From: JBOHBN01 sp050698355
GTDB taxonomy: Bacteria > Actinomycetota > Actinomycetes > Streptosporangiales > WHST01
Length of the DNA: 22,689 nt
Direction: 5' to 3'
NCBI GenBank assembly: GCA_050698355.1
Contig: JBOHBN010000412.1
Location: 1 to 22,689, forward strand
Part shown: positions 1 through 7,525 of the stretch, in pieces
Position numbering within the stretch: position 1 is the stretch's first letter
Layout: the number at the start of each line of letters is the position of its first letter
Made by a program: the position numbers and the translations under genes
The notes under the pieces: generated by a model
Seen by the model: only the letters and a program-made list of their open reading frames with translations
Databases searched by the model: none
Told to the model about the DNA's origin: nothing

Positions 1-1
1 C

Positions 2-802
2 GGCACGGAGATCAAGAAGAACGGCGCGCCGATGTGCATCGGCATGTCCAACGAGATCGACTCCAACATGGCGGCCAGGGCGATGATCTGGTCGTTCGGC
101 GGGTCGATCCAGGACAAGAACCAGAAGGTCGTGCTCGACTCGCCGGAGACGGTCGCTGCGGTGGAGTACATGAGCAAGCTGTACAAGCAGACGATGACCA
201 GCTCGGTGTTCTCCTGGAACGCCGCGTCGAACAACCAGGGCCTGGCCGCCGGCAAGCTGTCCTACATCCTCAACTCGATCTCGGCATACCGTACGGCGCA
301 GGGCGGGCAGGCCAAGGTCGCCAACGACATCTGGTTCACGCCGGCCCTCAAGGGCCCGGACGGCCTCCAGTTCGCCAGCGAGCACGTCATCGCGGTGTAC
401 ATCGTGCCGAAGTTCGCCAAGAACGTCGACGCTGCGAAGGAGTTCCTGCTGAACCTCTCCGCGAACGCGCCCGCGGTCACGTACAACTCCCAGCTGTACA
501 ACTTCCCGTCGTTCCCCGACACGGTGCCGCACCTGGACGACTGGGTCGCCGACGACCCGTTCGGCTCCAAGCCGGCGAACAAGCTCGAGGTGCTCGGCAC
601 GGCCAAGGACTGGAGCACCAACGTCGGTCACCCCGGGCCGGCAAACGCTGCAATCGGCGAGGTCTTCAACACGTTCGTCATCCCGCAGATGATGGCCAAG
701 GCGGCCCGGGGCAAGCTCAGCCCCGACCAGGCGGTGAAGGAGGCGCACGCGAAATGCGAGAAGATCTTCGCCAAGTGGGACCGCAAGGGCCTGGTGGGGT
801 GA
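2..802 (+). CDS. ABC transporter extracellular solute-binding protein (sugar type), 3' part
   Basis: The open frame enters from the left edge, so the signal peptide and N-terminal lobe are missing; about 266 codons remain. The visible part resembles the C-terminal two thirds of family 1 (maltose/sugar) binding proteins: a segment like AARAMIWSFGGSIQD, the helix pattern ETVAAVEYMSKLYKQ, and a late AAKEFLLNL helix followed by a C-terminal helical lobe. Such lipoproteins bind substrate outside the membrane and deliver it to the permeases. It ends 4 bases before the ATPase gene and heads a four-gene cassette with two permeases, which supports the assignment. The substrate cannot be told; carbohydrates are the usual ligands of this family, which is inference. 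Confidence 0.85.
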   Translation, partial: GTEIKKNGAPMCIGMSNEIDSNMAARAMIWSFGGSIQDKNQKVVLDSPETVAAVEYMSKLYKQTMTSSVFSWNAASNNQGLAAGKLSYILNSISAYRTAQGGQAKVANDIWFTPALKGPDGLQFASEHVIAVYIVPKFAKNVDAAKEFLLNLSANAPAVTYNSQLYNFPSFPDTVPHLDDWVADDPFGSKPANKLEVLGTAKDWSTNVGHPGPANAAIGEVFNTFVIPQMMAKAARGKLSPDQAVKEAHAKCEKIFAKWDRKGLVG

Positions 803-806
803 GAGC

Positions 807-1856
807 GTGGCGGTACTGGAGGTCAGCGAGCTCACCAAGCGGTTCGACGGCAAGGTGCTCGCCGTCGACCACATCGATTGCGCGACCCGCGAGGGTGAGT
901 TCCTCGTCCTGCTCGGCCCCTCGGGGTGCGGCAAGACCACACTGCTGCGGTTGATCGCCGGCCTCGAGCAACCCACCTCGGGCGAGATCTACATCGGCGG
1001 GGAACCGATGGCCGGCCTGCCACCGCGGATGCGGGAGATCGCGATGGTCTTCCAGAGCTACGCGCTCTACCCGCACAAGACGATCAGGAACAACATCGGC
1101 TTCCCGCTCAAGGCGGAGAAGGTCGACAAGGCCGAACGCGCGCGCAAGACGGCCTGGGCGGCCGAGCTGCTCGGCATCGACCACCTGCTCGACCGGCGGC
1201 CGCGGGCCCTGTCCGGCGGCGAGCGGCAGCGGGTCGCGCTCGCCCGGGCGCTCGTACGCCAGCCACAGGTGTTCCTGCTGGACGAGCCGCTCTCCAACCT
1301 GGACGCGAAGCTGCGTGCCGCCGCGCGGGTGGACCTGAAGCAGTTCCACCAGGGCGTCGGCACGACCACGGTGTACGTCACCCACGACCAGGTCGAGGCG
1401 ATGGGCATGGGCGACCGGATAGCGGTGCTCTCGCAGGGCCGGCTGCGCCAGCTCGGCCCGCCGGACGAGATCTACCATCACCCGGCGGACACGTTCGTTG
1501 CCACGTTCGTCGGCGCGCCGCCGATGAACCTGATCGAGCGCGACGACCACCTGCTCGGGTTCCGGCCGGAGCGGTTCCTGCCGCGCGGCGCCGTACCCCC
1601 GCGCGACGGCGACGTGGTGACGCCGTTCCACGTGCTGCAGGTCGAGAACCTCGGCGCCGAGCGGCACGTCGTCGGCATCGCGCCCGAGCTCGGCAAGGAC
1701 ACCCGGATCCGCGCGGTGCTGCCCGTCACTGTCGATATCGAGGTGAAGCCCGATGAGACGCGGGACTTCGTCGTACGGGCAGCGGATCTCCGCTTCTTCG
1801 ACGCCGGGACCGGCGAGCGCACGACGCCGCAGCGGGTGGAGAGCGGGGGCCCGTGA
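807..1856 (+). CDS. ABC transporter ATP-binding protein, MalK/UgpC-like
   Basis: A 349-residue ATPase that powers import by the neighbouring permeases. The nucleotide-binding domain shows Walker A GPSGCGKTT (about residues 37-45), a Q-loop in VFQSYALYP, the ABC signature LSGGERQRVALARAL (about 135-149), Walker B VFLLDEPLSNLD and the switch histidine in VTHDQVEAMG. The C-terminal 120 residues form the TOBE/OB-type extension found in MalK, UgpC and MsmX and contain FRPER-type sequence. The start is GTG, with a GGTGGGGTGAGA stretch upstream that overlaps the end of the binding-protein gene. Its stop overlaps the first permease start as GTGA, so translation is probably coupled. Confidence 0.95.
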   Translation: MAVLEVSELTKRFDGKVLAVDHIDCATREGEFLVLLGPSGCGKTTLLRLIAGLEQPTSGEIYIGGEPMAGLPPRMREIAMVFQSYALYPHKTIRNNIGFPLKAEKVDKAERARKTAWAAELLGIDHLLDRRPRALSGGERQRVALARALVRQPQVFLLDEPLSNLDAKLRAAARVDLKQFHQGVGTTTVYVTHDQVEAMGMGDRIAVLSQGRLRQLGPPDEIYHHPADTFVATFVGAPPMNLIERDDHLLGFRPERFLPRGAVPPRDGDVVTPFHVLQVENLGAERHVVGIAPELGKDTRIRAVLPVTVDIEVKPDETRDFVVRAADLRFFDAGTGERTTPQRVESGGP

Positions 1857-2818
1857 GTCGCGGCGACGTGGCGACGACCGAGGGTGCCGCGCGGGACCAG
1901 GACCGGGCTGCCCGCCCGGCGCGACCGCGACGGCGTGGCCACCTGCTGGAACGGGAGGGCCCGCTCGCCGCCGCGATGTTGCTGCCCTCGATCGTCTACA
2001 TCGTCGGCCTCGTCGGCGTGCCGTTCTGCCTCGCCGTCGCGTACAGCCTGTCCACCGCGACGATCGGCGATCCCTCGATCCACTGGGCCGGTCTCACCCA
2101 GTTCAAGGCGGTCGTCACCGACCCGGTGTTCCGCAAGTCGCTGCTCAACAGCGTCCTCATCACGGTGATCTCGCTGGCCGTGATCGTCGTCCTTTCGACG
2201 GTGCTCGCGCTGGTGCTGAGCAAGGACTTCCGCGGCAAGTGGGTGGTGCGCCTACTGGTGCTGATGCCGTGGGCGACGCCCGCATCGCTGATCGCGGTCC
2301 TGTGGCTGTGGATGTTCGACACGCTGTACAGCCCGATCGACTGGGTGCTGCGCCACGTCGGGCTGATCGAGGGCAACCTGCACTGGCTGGGCAACCCGGG
2401 CACCGCGTTCGCCGCGGTCATCGTCACACAGGTCTGGCGCATCACTCCCCTGGCCGCCGTCATCGTCATGGCGGGGCTGCTCTCCGTACCGCAGGAGGTG
2501 GAGGAGCAGGCGGAAACCGACGGTGCGGGGTTCTGGCGCAAGATGTTCGAGGTCACCCTGCCGCTGACGCTACCGGTCATCGCGGTGGCGGTGCTGTTCG
2601 GCGCGATCCTCATCTTCACCGACATGACCACGGTGTTGGTGCTCACGCGGGGTGGGCCGATCAACGCTACGCAGGTGCTGCCCACCTGGGCGTACTTCAC
2701 GGGCATCGAGGGCGGTGACCTGGCTCAGGGCGCCGCGGTCGCGCTGTTCCTGTTCCCTGTGCTTCTCGCGTTCGCGATGCTCATCCTCCGTGCCGTACGC
2801 AGGATGGTGGTGAGCTGA
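1853..2818 (+). CDS. ABC transporter permease (MalF/UgpA-like)
   Basis: A 321-residue inner-membrane permease. After a basic, disordered N-terminus of about 40 residues there are six likely membrane segments, beginning with LAAAMLLPSIVYIVGLVGVP. The cytoplasmic EAA loop that docks on the ATPase is visible as EEQAETDGAGFWRKMFEVTLP (about residues 220-240), with the invariant glycine of the DGA motif. It overlaps the ATPase gene by 4 bases (GTGA) and the second permease by one base (TGATG). Length and motif placement fit the MalF/UgpA subgroup of carbohydrate importers. The transported compound is unknown. Confidence 0.93.
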   Translation: MSRGDVATTEGAARDQDRAARPARPRRRGHLLEREGPLAAAMLLPSIVYIVGLVGVPFCLAVAYSLSTATIGDPSIHWAGLTQFKAVVTDPVFRKSLLNSVLITVISLAVIVVLSTVLALVLSKDFRGKWVVRLLVLMPWATPASLIAVLWLWMFDTLYSPIDWVLRHVGLIEGNLHWLGNPGTAFAAVIVTQVWRITPLAAVIVMAGLLSVPQEVEEQAETDGAGFWRKMFEVTLPLTLPVIAVAVLFGAILIFTDMTTVLVLTRGGPINATQVLPTWAYFTGIEGGDLAQGAAVALFLFPVLLAFAMLILRAVRRMVVS

Positions 2819-3726
2819 TGTCGGACCCACCGGCAGCGGAGGAGCGGGCCCCCGGCACGCGGGGCGACCGGCGCAGGCGACAGGCACGCCGGCGCCGGAT
2901 CGGTGGCCGGGTCGGGCTGTGGGCGCTCATCGTGGGATTCGTGCTCTTCGCGGCGCTTCCGTTCGAGGTCGCCGCGGTGAGCGCGCTGAAGGCCGACTCG
3001 GGCCTCTACACCTACGACGCGCCACCGTTCTGGTTCATGTACCAGCCGGTGTTCAACCACGTGGCGTTCCTGTTCACCGACACACCGTTCGTCCGCTTCG
3101 CGATCAACACGCTGATCGTCGGCGTGGTCGTCGTCCTCGGCACGCTCGCGCTCAGCCTGCCCGCCGCCTACAGCCTGGCGCGCCTGCGCCTGCGATTCGG
3201 TGGCGCTCTGGCGATCGGGATCTTCTTCGTCTACCTGATCCCGCCGTCGCTGCTGTTCATCTCGATGTCGCAGGTGGTGGCGTCCCTCGGCCTGCAGGAC
3301 AGCACGTGGTCGCTGGTCGTGGTCTACCCGACGATCACGATACCGGTGTCGGTCTGGCTGATGTACGGCTTCTTCCGGGCGATCCCGGTCGACATCGAGG
3401 AGCAGGCGATGGTCGACGGCTACAGCCGCACGCAGGCGTTCCTGCGCGCGGTGCTGCCGATGGCGTACCCGGGCATCGTCGCGGTGATCGTGTTCGCGTT
3501 CACGCTGTCGGCGAGCGAGTTCATCTACGCCCTCGCGTTCGTGTCGGCGTCGTCGCAGAAGACGCTGTCCATCGGCGTGCCGACCGAGCTCATACGCGGC
3601 GACGTGTACTTCTGGCAGTCGCTGCTCGCCGCCGTGGTCATCGTGGCGCTCCCTATCACGGTGATCTTCAACCTGTTCCTCAACCGCTTCATCAGCGGCT
3701 TCACGAGGGGCGCGGTCAAGGGCTGA
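2818..3726 (+). CDS. ABC transporter permease (MalG/UgpE-like)
   Basis: A 302-residue second permease of the same importer. A strongly basic N-terminus precedes the first membrane helix (GLWALIVGFVLFAALPF), and about six helices follow. The EAA motif reads EEQAMVDGYSRTQAFLRAVLP (about residues 196-216), as in MalG/UgpE proteins, and the protein ends with the basic FLNRFISGFTRGAVKG tail typical of the family. The ATG overlaps the previous stop. It is the last gene of the cassette and converges on coaBC, with a short perfect hairpin in the 38-base gap. Confidence 0.93.
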   Translation: MSDPPAAEERAPGTRGDRRRRQARRRRIGGRVGLWALIVGFVLFAALPFEVAAVSALKADSGLYTYDAPPFWFMYQPVFNHVAFLFTDTPFVRFAINTLIVGVVVVLGTLALSLPAAYSLARLRLRFGGALAIGIFFVYLIPPSLLFISMSQVVASLGLQDSTWSLVVVYPTITIPVSVWLMYGFFRAIPVDIEEQAMVDGYSRTQAFLRAVLPMAYPGIVAVIVFAFTLSASEFIYALAFVSASSQKTLSIGVPTELIRGDVYFWQSLLAAVVIVALPITVIFNLFLNRFISGFTRGAVKG

Positions 3727-3735
3727 CCTGGCAAT

Positions 3736-3752
3736 GTGTCAGTAGCTGACAC
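3736..3752. terminator. Short perfect palindrome between convergent permease and coaBC genes
   Basis: GTGTCAG, three bases (TAG), CTGACAC: a perfect 7-bp inverted repeat in the 38-base gap between two convergent stop codons. The position suggests a terminator serving both strands. There is only a weak T run (ACTTTG) after it on the plus strand, so intrinsic termination is not certain; it could equally be a dispersed short palindrome or a protein-binding site. Confidence 0.5.
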
Positions 3753-3764
3753 TTTGAGGGGAGA

Positions 3765-4961
3765 TCAGCCGAGGCGGGCGGCGATGAGGTCCCAGACGCG
3801 GTCGGCGAGCATCGCCTTGCTCGCCTCGGGGACCTCGACGGCGGTGCCGTCCGCACCGAGCACGGTCGCGGCGTTGCGGTCGGACTCGAAGCCCAGGCCG
3901 TCGCCGACCTGGTTGACGACGAGCAGGTCAGCGCCCTTCTTCGCCAGCTTCGCCCGGCCGCCCTCGAGGACGTTCTCGGTTTCGGCGGCGAAGCCGACGA
4001 TCACCTGCCCTGCGCGTGGGCGGGTGCTGCCCAGCTCCGCGAGCACGTCGGCGGTATGTACGAGCCGGACCGGCTCCGGGTCGCCGCCGGTCTTCTTGAT
4101 CTTCTGCGGGGCGCTCGTCGCGGGCTTGAAATCGGCCGGCGCGGCGGCCATCACCACCGCGTCCACCTCGGCCGCACGGGCCGACACGGCGTCGCGCAGC
4201 TCCCCGGTCGTGCCGACGCGGACGACCTGCACCCCGGCAGGGTCGGGCAGTGCGGTGTTCGCGGCGACCAGGACGACCTGGGCGCCGCGCGCGAGCGCGG
4301 TGCGGGCGAGCGCGTAGCCCTGCCGCCCGCTGGAACGGTTGCCGAGGAAACGTACGGGATCGAGCGGCTCGCGGGTGCCTCCGGCGCTCACCAGCACCCG
4401 GCGGCCGGCGAGGTCGCGGGCGGCGGGGCGATGACGTTCGAGCGCCCACGTGGCGTACACGTGGATCTCCTCCGCCTCCGGCATGCGGCCGGGCCCGTTG
4501 TCGGCGCCGGTCAGCCGGCCGTTCGCCGGCTCCAGCACCAGGACACCTCGCTCGCGCAGCGTCGCAACGTTCGCGCGGGTCGCCGGGTGTTCCCACATCT
4601 CGGTGTGCATCGCCGGGGCGAGGACGACGGGGCACCGCGCGGTCAGCAGGGTGCTGGTCAGCAGGTCGTCGGCCAGCCCGTGCGCCGCCCTGGCGAGCAG
4701 GTTCGCGGTCGCGGGCGCAACCACGAGCAGGTCGGCCTCTCGTCCCAGCCGGACGTGCGGCACCTCGTACGCGTCATCCCACACCCGGCTCGTCACCGGT
4801 CGGCCGGACAGGGCCTCCCAGGTGGCGCTGCCGACGAACTCGAGCGCGCCCTGCGTCGGCACGACGCGTACCTCGTGGCCCGCCTCGGCAAGCAGCCGGA
4901 CGAGCGCGCACGTCTTGTACGCGGCGATGCCGCCAGCGACACCGACGACGGTCTTGGCCAC
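3765..4961 (-). CDS. coaBC: Bifunctional phosphopantothenoylcysteine decarboxylase / phosphopantothenate-cysteine ligase
   Basis: A coenzyme A biosynthesis enzyme that joins cysteine to 4'-phosphopantothenate and decarboxylates the product. With the GTG start at 4961 the protein has 398 residues, the usual length; the longer upstream frame runs back into rpoZ and is rejected. The N-terminal flavin-binding CoaC domain starts VVGVAGGIAAYK and has the PAMHTEMW clamp motif (PxMNxxMW with H for N). The CoaB domain has VSAGGTREPLDPVR, FLGNRSSGRQG, AAAPADF and KIKK, the usual nucleotide and lysine elements. The E. coli motif with the CoaC cysteine (ACGxxGxGRM) appears here as LTGADNGPGRM, with no cysteine at that place. 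It follows rpoZ after 19 bases in the mihF-gmk-rpoZ-coaBC run. Confidence 0.95.
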   Translation of the reverse strand: MAKTVVGVAGGIAAYKTCALVRLLAEAGHEVRVVPTQGALEFVGSATWEALSGRPVTSRVWDDAYEVPHVRLGREADLLVVAPATANLLARAAHGLADDLLTSTLLTARCPVVLAPAMHTEMWEHPATRANVATLRERGVLVLEPANGRLTGADNGPGRMPEAEEIHVYATWALERHRPAARDLAGRRVLVSAGGTREPLDPVRFLGNRSSGRQGYALARTALARGAQVVLVAANTALPDPAGVQVVRVGTTGELRDAVSARAAEVDAVVMAAAPADFKPATSAPQKIKKTGGDPEPVRLVHTADVLAELGSTRPRAGQVIVGFAAETENVLEGGRAKLAKKGADLLVVNQVGDGLGFESDRNAATVLGADGTAVEVPEASKAMLADRVWDLIAARLG

Positions 4962-4980
4962 GGCCGGGCGGTGCCCCGAG

Positions 4981-5283
4981 TTACTCCGCGCGCGCCGGGT
5001 CGACCGGCTCGGCGCCTTCGGCGGGCTCGACGATTTCGGTGTCGAGCATGCCGGCGTGGATCTCGCGGAGCGCGATGGAAAGCGGCTTCTCCTGGACGTG
5101 CGTCTCCACCAGCGGCCCGACGTACTCGAGCAGGCCCTCACCGAGCTGGGAGTAGTACGCGTTGATCTGCCGGGCGCGCTTCGCCGCGAAGATCGCCAGC
5201 TGGTATCGGCTCGGCGTACCTTCGAGTAGCTGGTCGATCGGCGGGTTGGTGATGCCCTCAGGGACCGGAGCGGTGCCGGACAA
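4981..5283 (-). CDS. rpoZ: DNA-directed RNA polymerase omega subunit
   Basis: A small RNA polymerase subunit (100 residues) that clamps the C-terminus of beta-prime and aids assembly. The sequence EGITNPPIDQLLE, AIFAAKRARQINAYYSQLGE and KPLSIALREIHAG matches the actinobacterial omega family closely. I choose a TTG start at 5281-5283 because a strong ribosome site GGAAGGA lies six bases upstream and the resulting N-terminus (MSGTAPVPEGITNPP) matches family length. A start at 5331 or 5319 would add 12-16 unconserved residues. It lies between gmk and coaBC. Confidence 0.95.
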   Translation of the reverse strand: MSGTAPVPEGITNPPIDQLLEGTPSRYQLAIFAAKRARQINAYYSQLGEGLLEYVGPLVETHVQEKPLSIALREIHAGMLDTEIVEPAEGAEPVDPARAE

Positions 5284-5289
5284 GTCGGT

Positions 5290-5295
5290 CCTTCC
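5290..5295 (-). promoter_or_regulatory. Ribosome binding site deciding the rpoZ TTG start
   Basis: Read on the minus strand this is GGAAGG (continuing to GGAAGGA), six bases before the TTG at 5283. It is the only good Shine-Dalgarno match near the beginning of the conserved rpoZ sequence and favours the TTG over the upstream GTG/ATG codons. Confidence 0.6.
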
Positions 5296-5331
5296 GTTGA
5301 TGAACAGACGGCCGCCCATCAGGGTGCACAC

Positions 5332-5952
5332 CTAGCGGGCAGGTCGGTCGGGAACTCCCAACAATGGTATCAGCGAGGCGCATACCTCGCCGACGGACGT
5401 GTTCACAAGCGTGGTGTCGAACTCCGGTTCGGCCGCCAGCTCGACCCGTGCCTGGGTGAGCCGTCGCTCGACCACGTCCGGCGGCTCGGTGCCGCGGCCC
5501 ACCAGGCGTTGGACGAGCTCCTCCCAGGAGGGCGGGGCCAGGAAAACGAGCAGCGCATCGGGCATGGCGGCGCGCACCTGGCGCGCGCCTGCCAGGTCGA
5601 TCTCGAGCAACGTGGGGACGCCGGCAGCGAGGTGCTCGAGCACGGGCGTACGAGGTGTTCCGTACCGGTGACCTGCGAACTCCGCCCACTCGAGCAGCTC
5701 GCCGGCGTCACGCATGTGATCGAACTCGGCGTCACCGCTGAAATGGTACTCGACACCGTCGGTCTCGCCCGGCCTCGACCGCCGGGTGCTCATGGAAACC
5801 GAGAGCCACACCTCGGGATGGTGCTGGCGCAGCCGGGCGACGACGGTGCTCTTGCCGACGCCGGAGGGCCCGGAGAGGACGACCAACCGGGCACCGGACG
5901 GCTCCTCGGTGTCGCCTTGGACGGCGGCGGGGCACTCCTGCTCAGGTTCCAC
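5332..5952 (-). CDS. gmk: Guanylate kinase
   Basis: It phosphorylates GMP (and dGMP) to the diphosphate with ATP. The 206-residue protein has the P-loop GPSGVGKST (about residues 28-36), the GMP-binding SVSMSTRRSRPGE and DGVEYHF segments, the FAGHRYGTP motif, and the late DIDLAG-like segment EIDLAGARQV. All are characteristic of guanylate kinases, with about 20 extra disordered N-terminal residues. It starts with GTG, 11 bases inside the end of mihF, so it is likely translationally coupled. The mihF-gmk-rpoZ-coaBC order is standard for actinomycetes. Confidence 0.95.
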   Translation of the reverse strand: MEPEQECPAAVQGDTEEPSGARLVVLSGPSGVGKSTVVARLRQHHPEVWLSVSMSTRRSRPGETDGVEYHFSGDAEFDHMRDAGELLEWAEFAGHRYGTPRTPVLEHLAAGVPTLLEIDLAGARQVRAAMPDALLVFLAPPSWEELVQRLVGRGTEPPDVVERRLTQARVELAAEPEFDTTLVNTSVGEVCASLIPLLGVPDRPAR

Positions 5953-6259
5953 CGAACTCGCGCTCGAGTGCCTCGATCTGGTTCGCGCCGAGCCCGCGGA
6001 CCCTCCTGGACTCCGCGATGCCCAGCCGCTCCATGATCTGCTTCGCGCGGATCTTGCCGACGCCGGGCATCGACTCCAGCAACGCGAGCACCTTCATCTT
6101 GCCGATGACCTCGTTTTTCTGGCCGTCCCGGACGACGCTCGCGAGCGAGGCGCCCGAGTGCTTCAGCCGGTTCTTCACCTCGGCGCGTTCCCGCCGGGCG
6201 GCTGCGGCCTTCTCCAGGGCAGCGGCGCGCTGTTCGGGTGTGAGGGAAGGAAGCGGCAC
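5942..6259 (-). CDS. mihF: Actinobacterial integration host factor (mIHF/sIHF)
   Basis: A 105-residue nucleoid-associated DNA-binding protein. It begins MPLPSLTPEQRAAALEKAAA with a basic helix (ARRERAEVKNRLK), then VGKMKVL-like sequence (IGKMKVLALLESMPGVGKIRA) and the helix-two-turn-helix region ending RRVRGLGANQ, which matches the mycobacterial mIHF / Streptomyces sIHF family over its full length. The GTG start has GAGGTGA about six bases upstream. In most actinomycetes mihF directly follows pyrF on the same strand; here a kelch gene on the opposite strand lies between them, so mihF must have its own promoter in the 6260-6432 gap. Confidence 0.95.
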   Translation of the reverse strand: MPLPSLTPEQRAAALEKAAAARRERAEVKNRLKHSGASLASVVRDGQKNEVIGKMKVLALLESMPGVGKIRAKQIMERLGIAESRRVRGLGANQIEALEREFGGT

Positions 6260-6432
6260 TCGCGGTCACCTCAGCTTCAGATCGTGAGCTCAGCAGCGGC
6301 GGCCAGCCGGCAGCGGGCCGCCTGAGCAATCGATTCGACAAGGACTCCAGGGAACTTAGCGCCATGCCCGCCGGCCTGGCAACGCGGGTCCGCCTTTACA
6401 CCGCTCGCCATACCGGCAGGTACCGTTTCGTC
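6260..6432. promoter_or_regulatory. Divergent gap between mihF and the kelch gene
   Basis: This 173-base stretch lies between the mihF start (minus) and the preferred kelch start (plus), so promoters for both should be here. On the plus strand TTTACA (6395-6400) and TACCGT (6421-6426) stand 20 bases apart. The second lies six bases before the GTG at 6433, which would fit a leaderless transcript, but the spacing is too long for a confident call. I found no convincing hexamer pair for mihF. Confidence 0.3.
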
Positions 6433-7419
6433 GTGACCGCGCACCCCGTTCGGACGCGCCCGCGCCCGCCGCGCCTGTTGCTCGCCGGGGTAGCCGTCCT
6501 GGCACTCGCCACGGTCGTCACGATCATCGTCGGCATCGTGCGGCCGGGCGCGGATCCCGAGGGCGAGGCGTCGGACGGGCCGTGGCGCCACGACGCCGCG
6601 CTGATGCAGGACCGCGATGATTTCGGCACGGTCGTCATGGACGGCCGCATCTGGGTACTCGGCGGCATGACCGGAGGACGCGGCAACAAGCTGGACTCGG
6701 TGGAGGTGTACGACCCGGACGCCGACAGCTGGTCGTCCGGGCCTCCCGTACCGACCGCACGCAGCAACATGGGCACCGCGCGTCTCGGCACCACGATCTA
6801 CACCTTCGGCGGCTCGACACCCGATGCCACCGACGCGGCCGAGGCGCTGGACACACGTACCGGCACCTGGCACAAGCTGCCGCCGGTGCCCACGCCGCGG
6901 TACGGGCTCGCTGCCGTGGCACAGGGCGGCAGGATCTACACCATCGGCGGCCAGCGGGGCCTCCAGGAGCTCGGCACCGTCGAGGTCTACGACCCGGCGA
7001 CGGAACGCTGGTCGACAGGGCCCTCGTTGCCGAAAGCGCGCGCGAGCCTGCGTGCGGTCGCGTGGCACGACAAGATCTACGCCATCGGCGGGCTCGACGC
7101 CGCCGGGCCGACCCGCGACGTGCAGGTCTTCGACCCCGAGACGGGCCACTGGTCGTCGGGGCCCGCGATTCCCGAGCCGATCTCGAACTTCGGGCTCGGC
7201 GTGTACAACGGGCACCTGCACGTGCTCCTGCACGAGCACCACTGGACGCTCGCGGCCGGTGAGCGGCGCTGGCGGTCCGCCACCCCGATGCCGACGAGCA
7301 GGCACGGCCAGGGCGTGGCCACCGTCGCCGGCCGGATGTACGCGATCGGCGGCTGCCTGCAGCAACCGCTGCGCGACCTCAACATCGTCGAGTCGTACCA
7401 CCTGCCGAAAGCCGGCTGA
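6433..7419 (+). CDS. Membrane-anchored kelch-repeat beta-propeller protein
   Basis: From the GTG at 6433 the protein has 328 residues: a short basic N-terminus, one membrane helix (RLLLAGVAVLALATVVTIIVGIV, about residues 15-36), then five to six kelch repeats to the end. Each repeat shows the hallmark pair of glycines (WVLGG, YTFGG, YTIGG, YAIGG, YAIGG) and a later Y/F-D-P...W turn (VYDPDADSW, VYDPATERW, VFDPETGHW). This predicts an extracytoplasmic beta-propeller with a signal anchor; ligand and function are unknown. An ATG at 6364 would add 23 residues before the membrane helix and is less likely. It is the only plus-strand gene between bldD and the ABC cassette and splits the conserved pyrF-mihF neighbourhood. 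Confidence 0.85.
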   Translation: MTAHPVRTRPRPPRLLLAGVAVLALATVVTIIVGIVRPGADPEGEASDGPWRHDAALMQDRDDFGTVVMDGRIWVLGGMTGGRGNKLDSVEVYDPDADSWSSGPPVPTARSNMGTARLGTTIYTFGGSTPDATDAAEALDTRTGTWHKLPPVPTPRYGLAAVAQGGRIYTIGGQRGLQELGTVEVYDPATERWSTGPSLPKARASLRAVAWHDKIYAIGGLDAAGPTRDVQVFDPETGHWSSGPAIPEPISNFGLGVYNGHLHVLLHEHHWTLAAGERRWRSATPMPTSRHGQGVATVAGRMYAIGGCLQQPLRDLNIVESYHLPKAG

Positions 7420-7426
7420 CCCTCAC

Positions 7427-7478
7427 GTGATCATGAAAGATCGTCGCAGCTGTAGCTACGACCATGTTTCATGATCAC
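7427..7478. repeat. 52-bp palindromic repeat, copy 1
   Basis: Perfect 12-bp arms GTGATCATGAAA (7427-7438) and TTTCATGATCAC (7467-7478) enclose 28 bases that contain further self-complementary bits (TCGT/ACGA and AGCT/AGCT). It shares its termini (GTGATCATGAA) and total length with the copy at 10197-10248, but the centre differs. It lies between the convergent kelch and pyrF stop codons, where its hairpin could act on both transcripts, although there is no T run. It is probably a small dispersed palindrome (REP/MITE-like). Confidence 0.75.
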
Positions 7479-7525
7479 CGCCGGGTTGAGGCCGGCGAGC
7501 CGGTGCGCCGGAGCCGGGTACGCGC

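Noticed and set aside
5284..5331. Upstream GTG/ATG starts for rpoZ
   Set aside because: They add residues outside the family and have no ribosome site, while the TTG at 5283 has a strong one.
7427..7478. Classical intrinsic terminator after the kelch gene
   Set aside because: The stem is A+T-rich at its base with no U tract, and the same ends occur inside coding sequence at 10197-10248, so a repeat is the better label.
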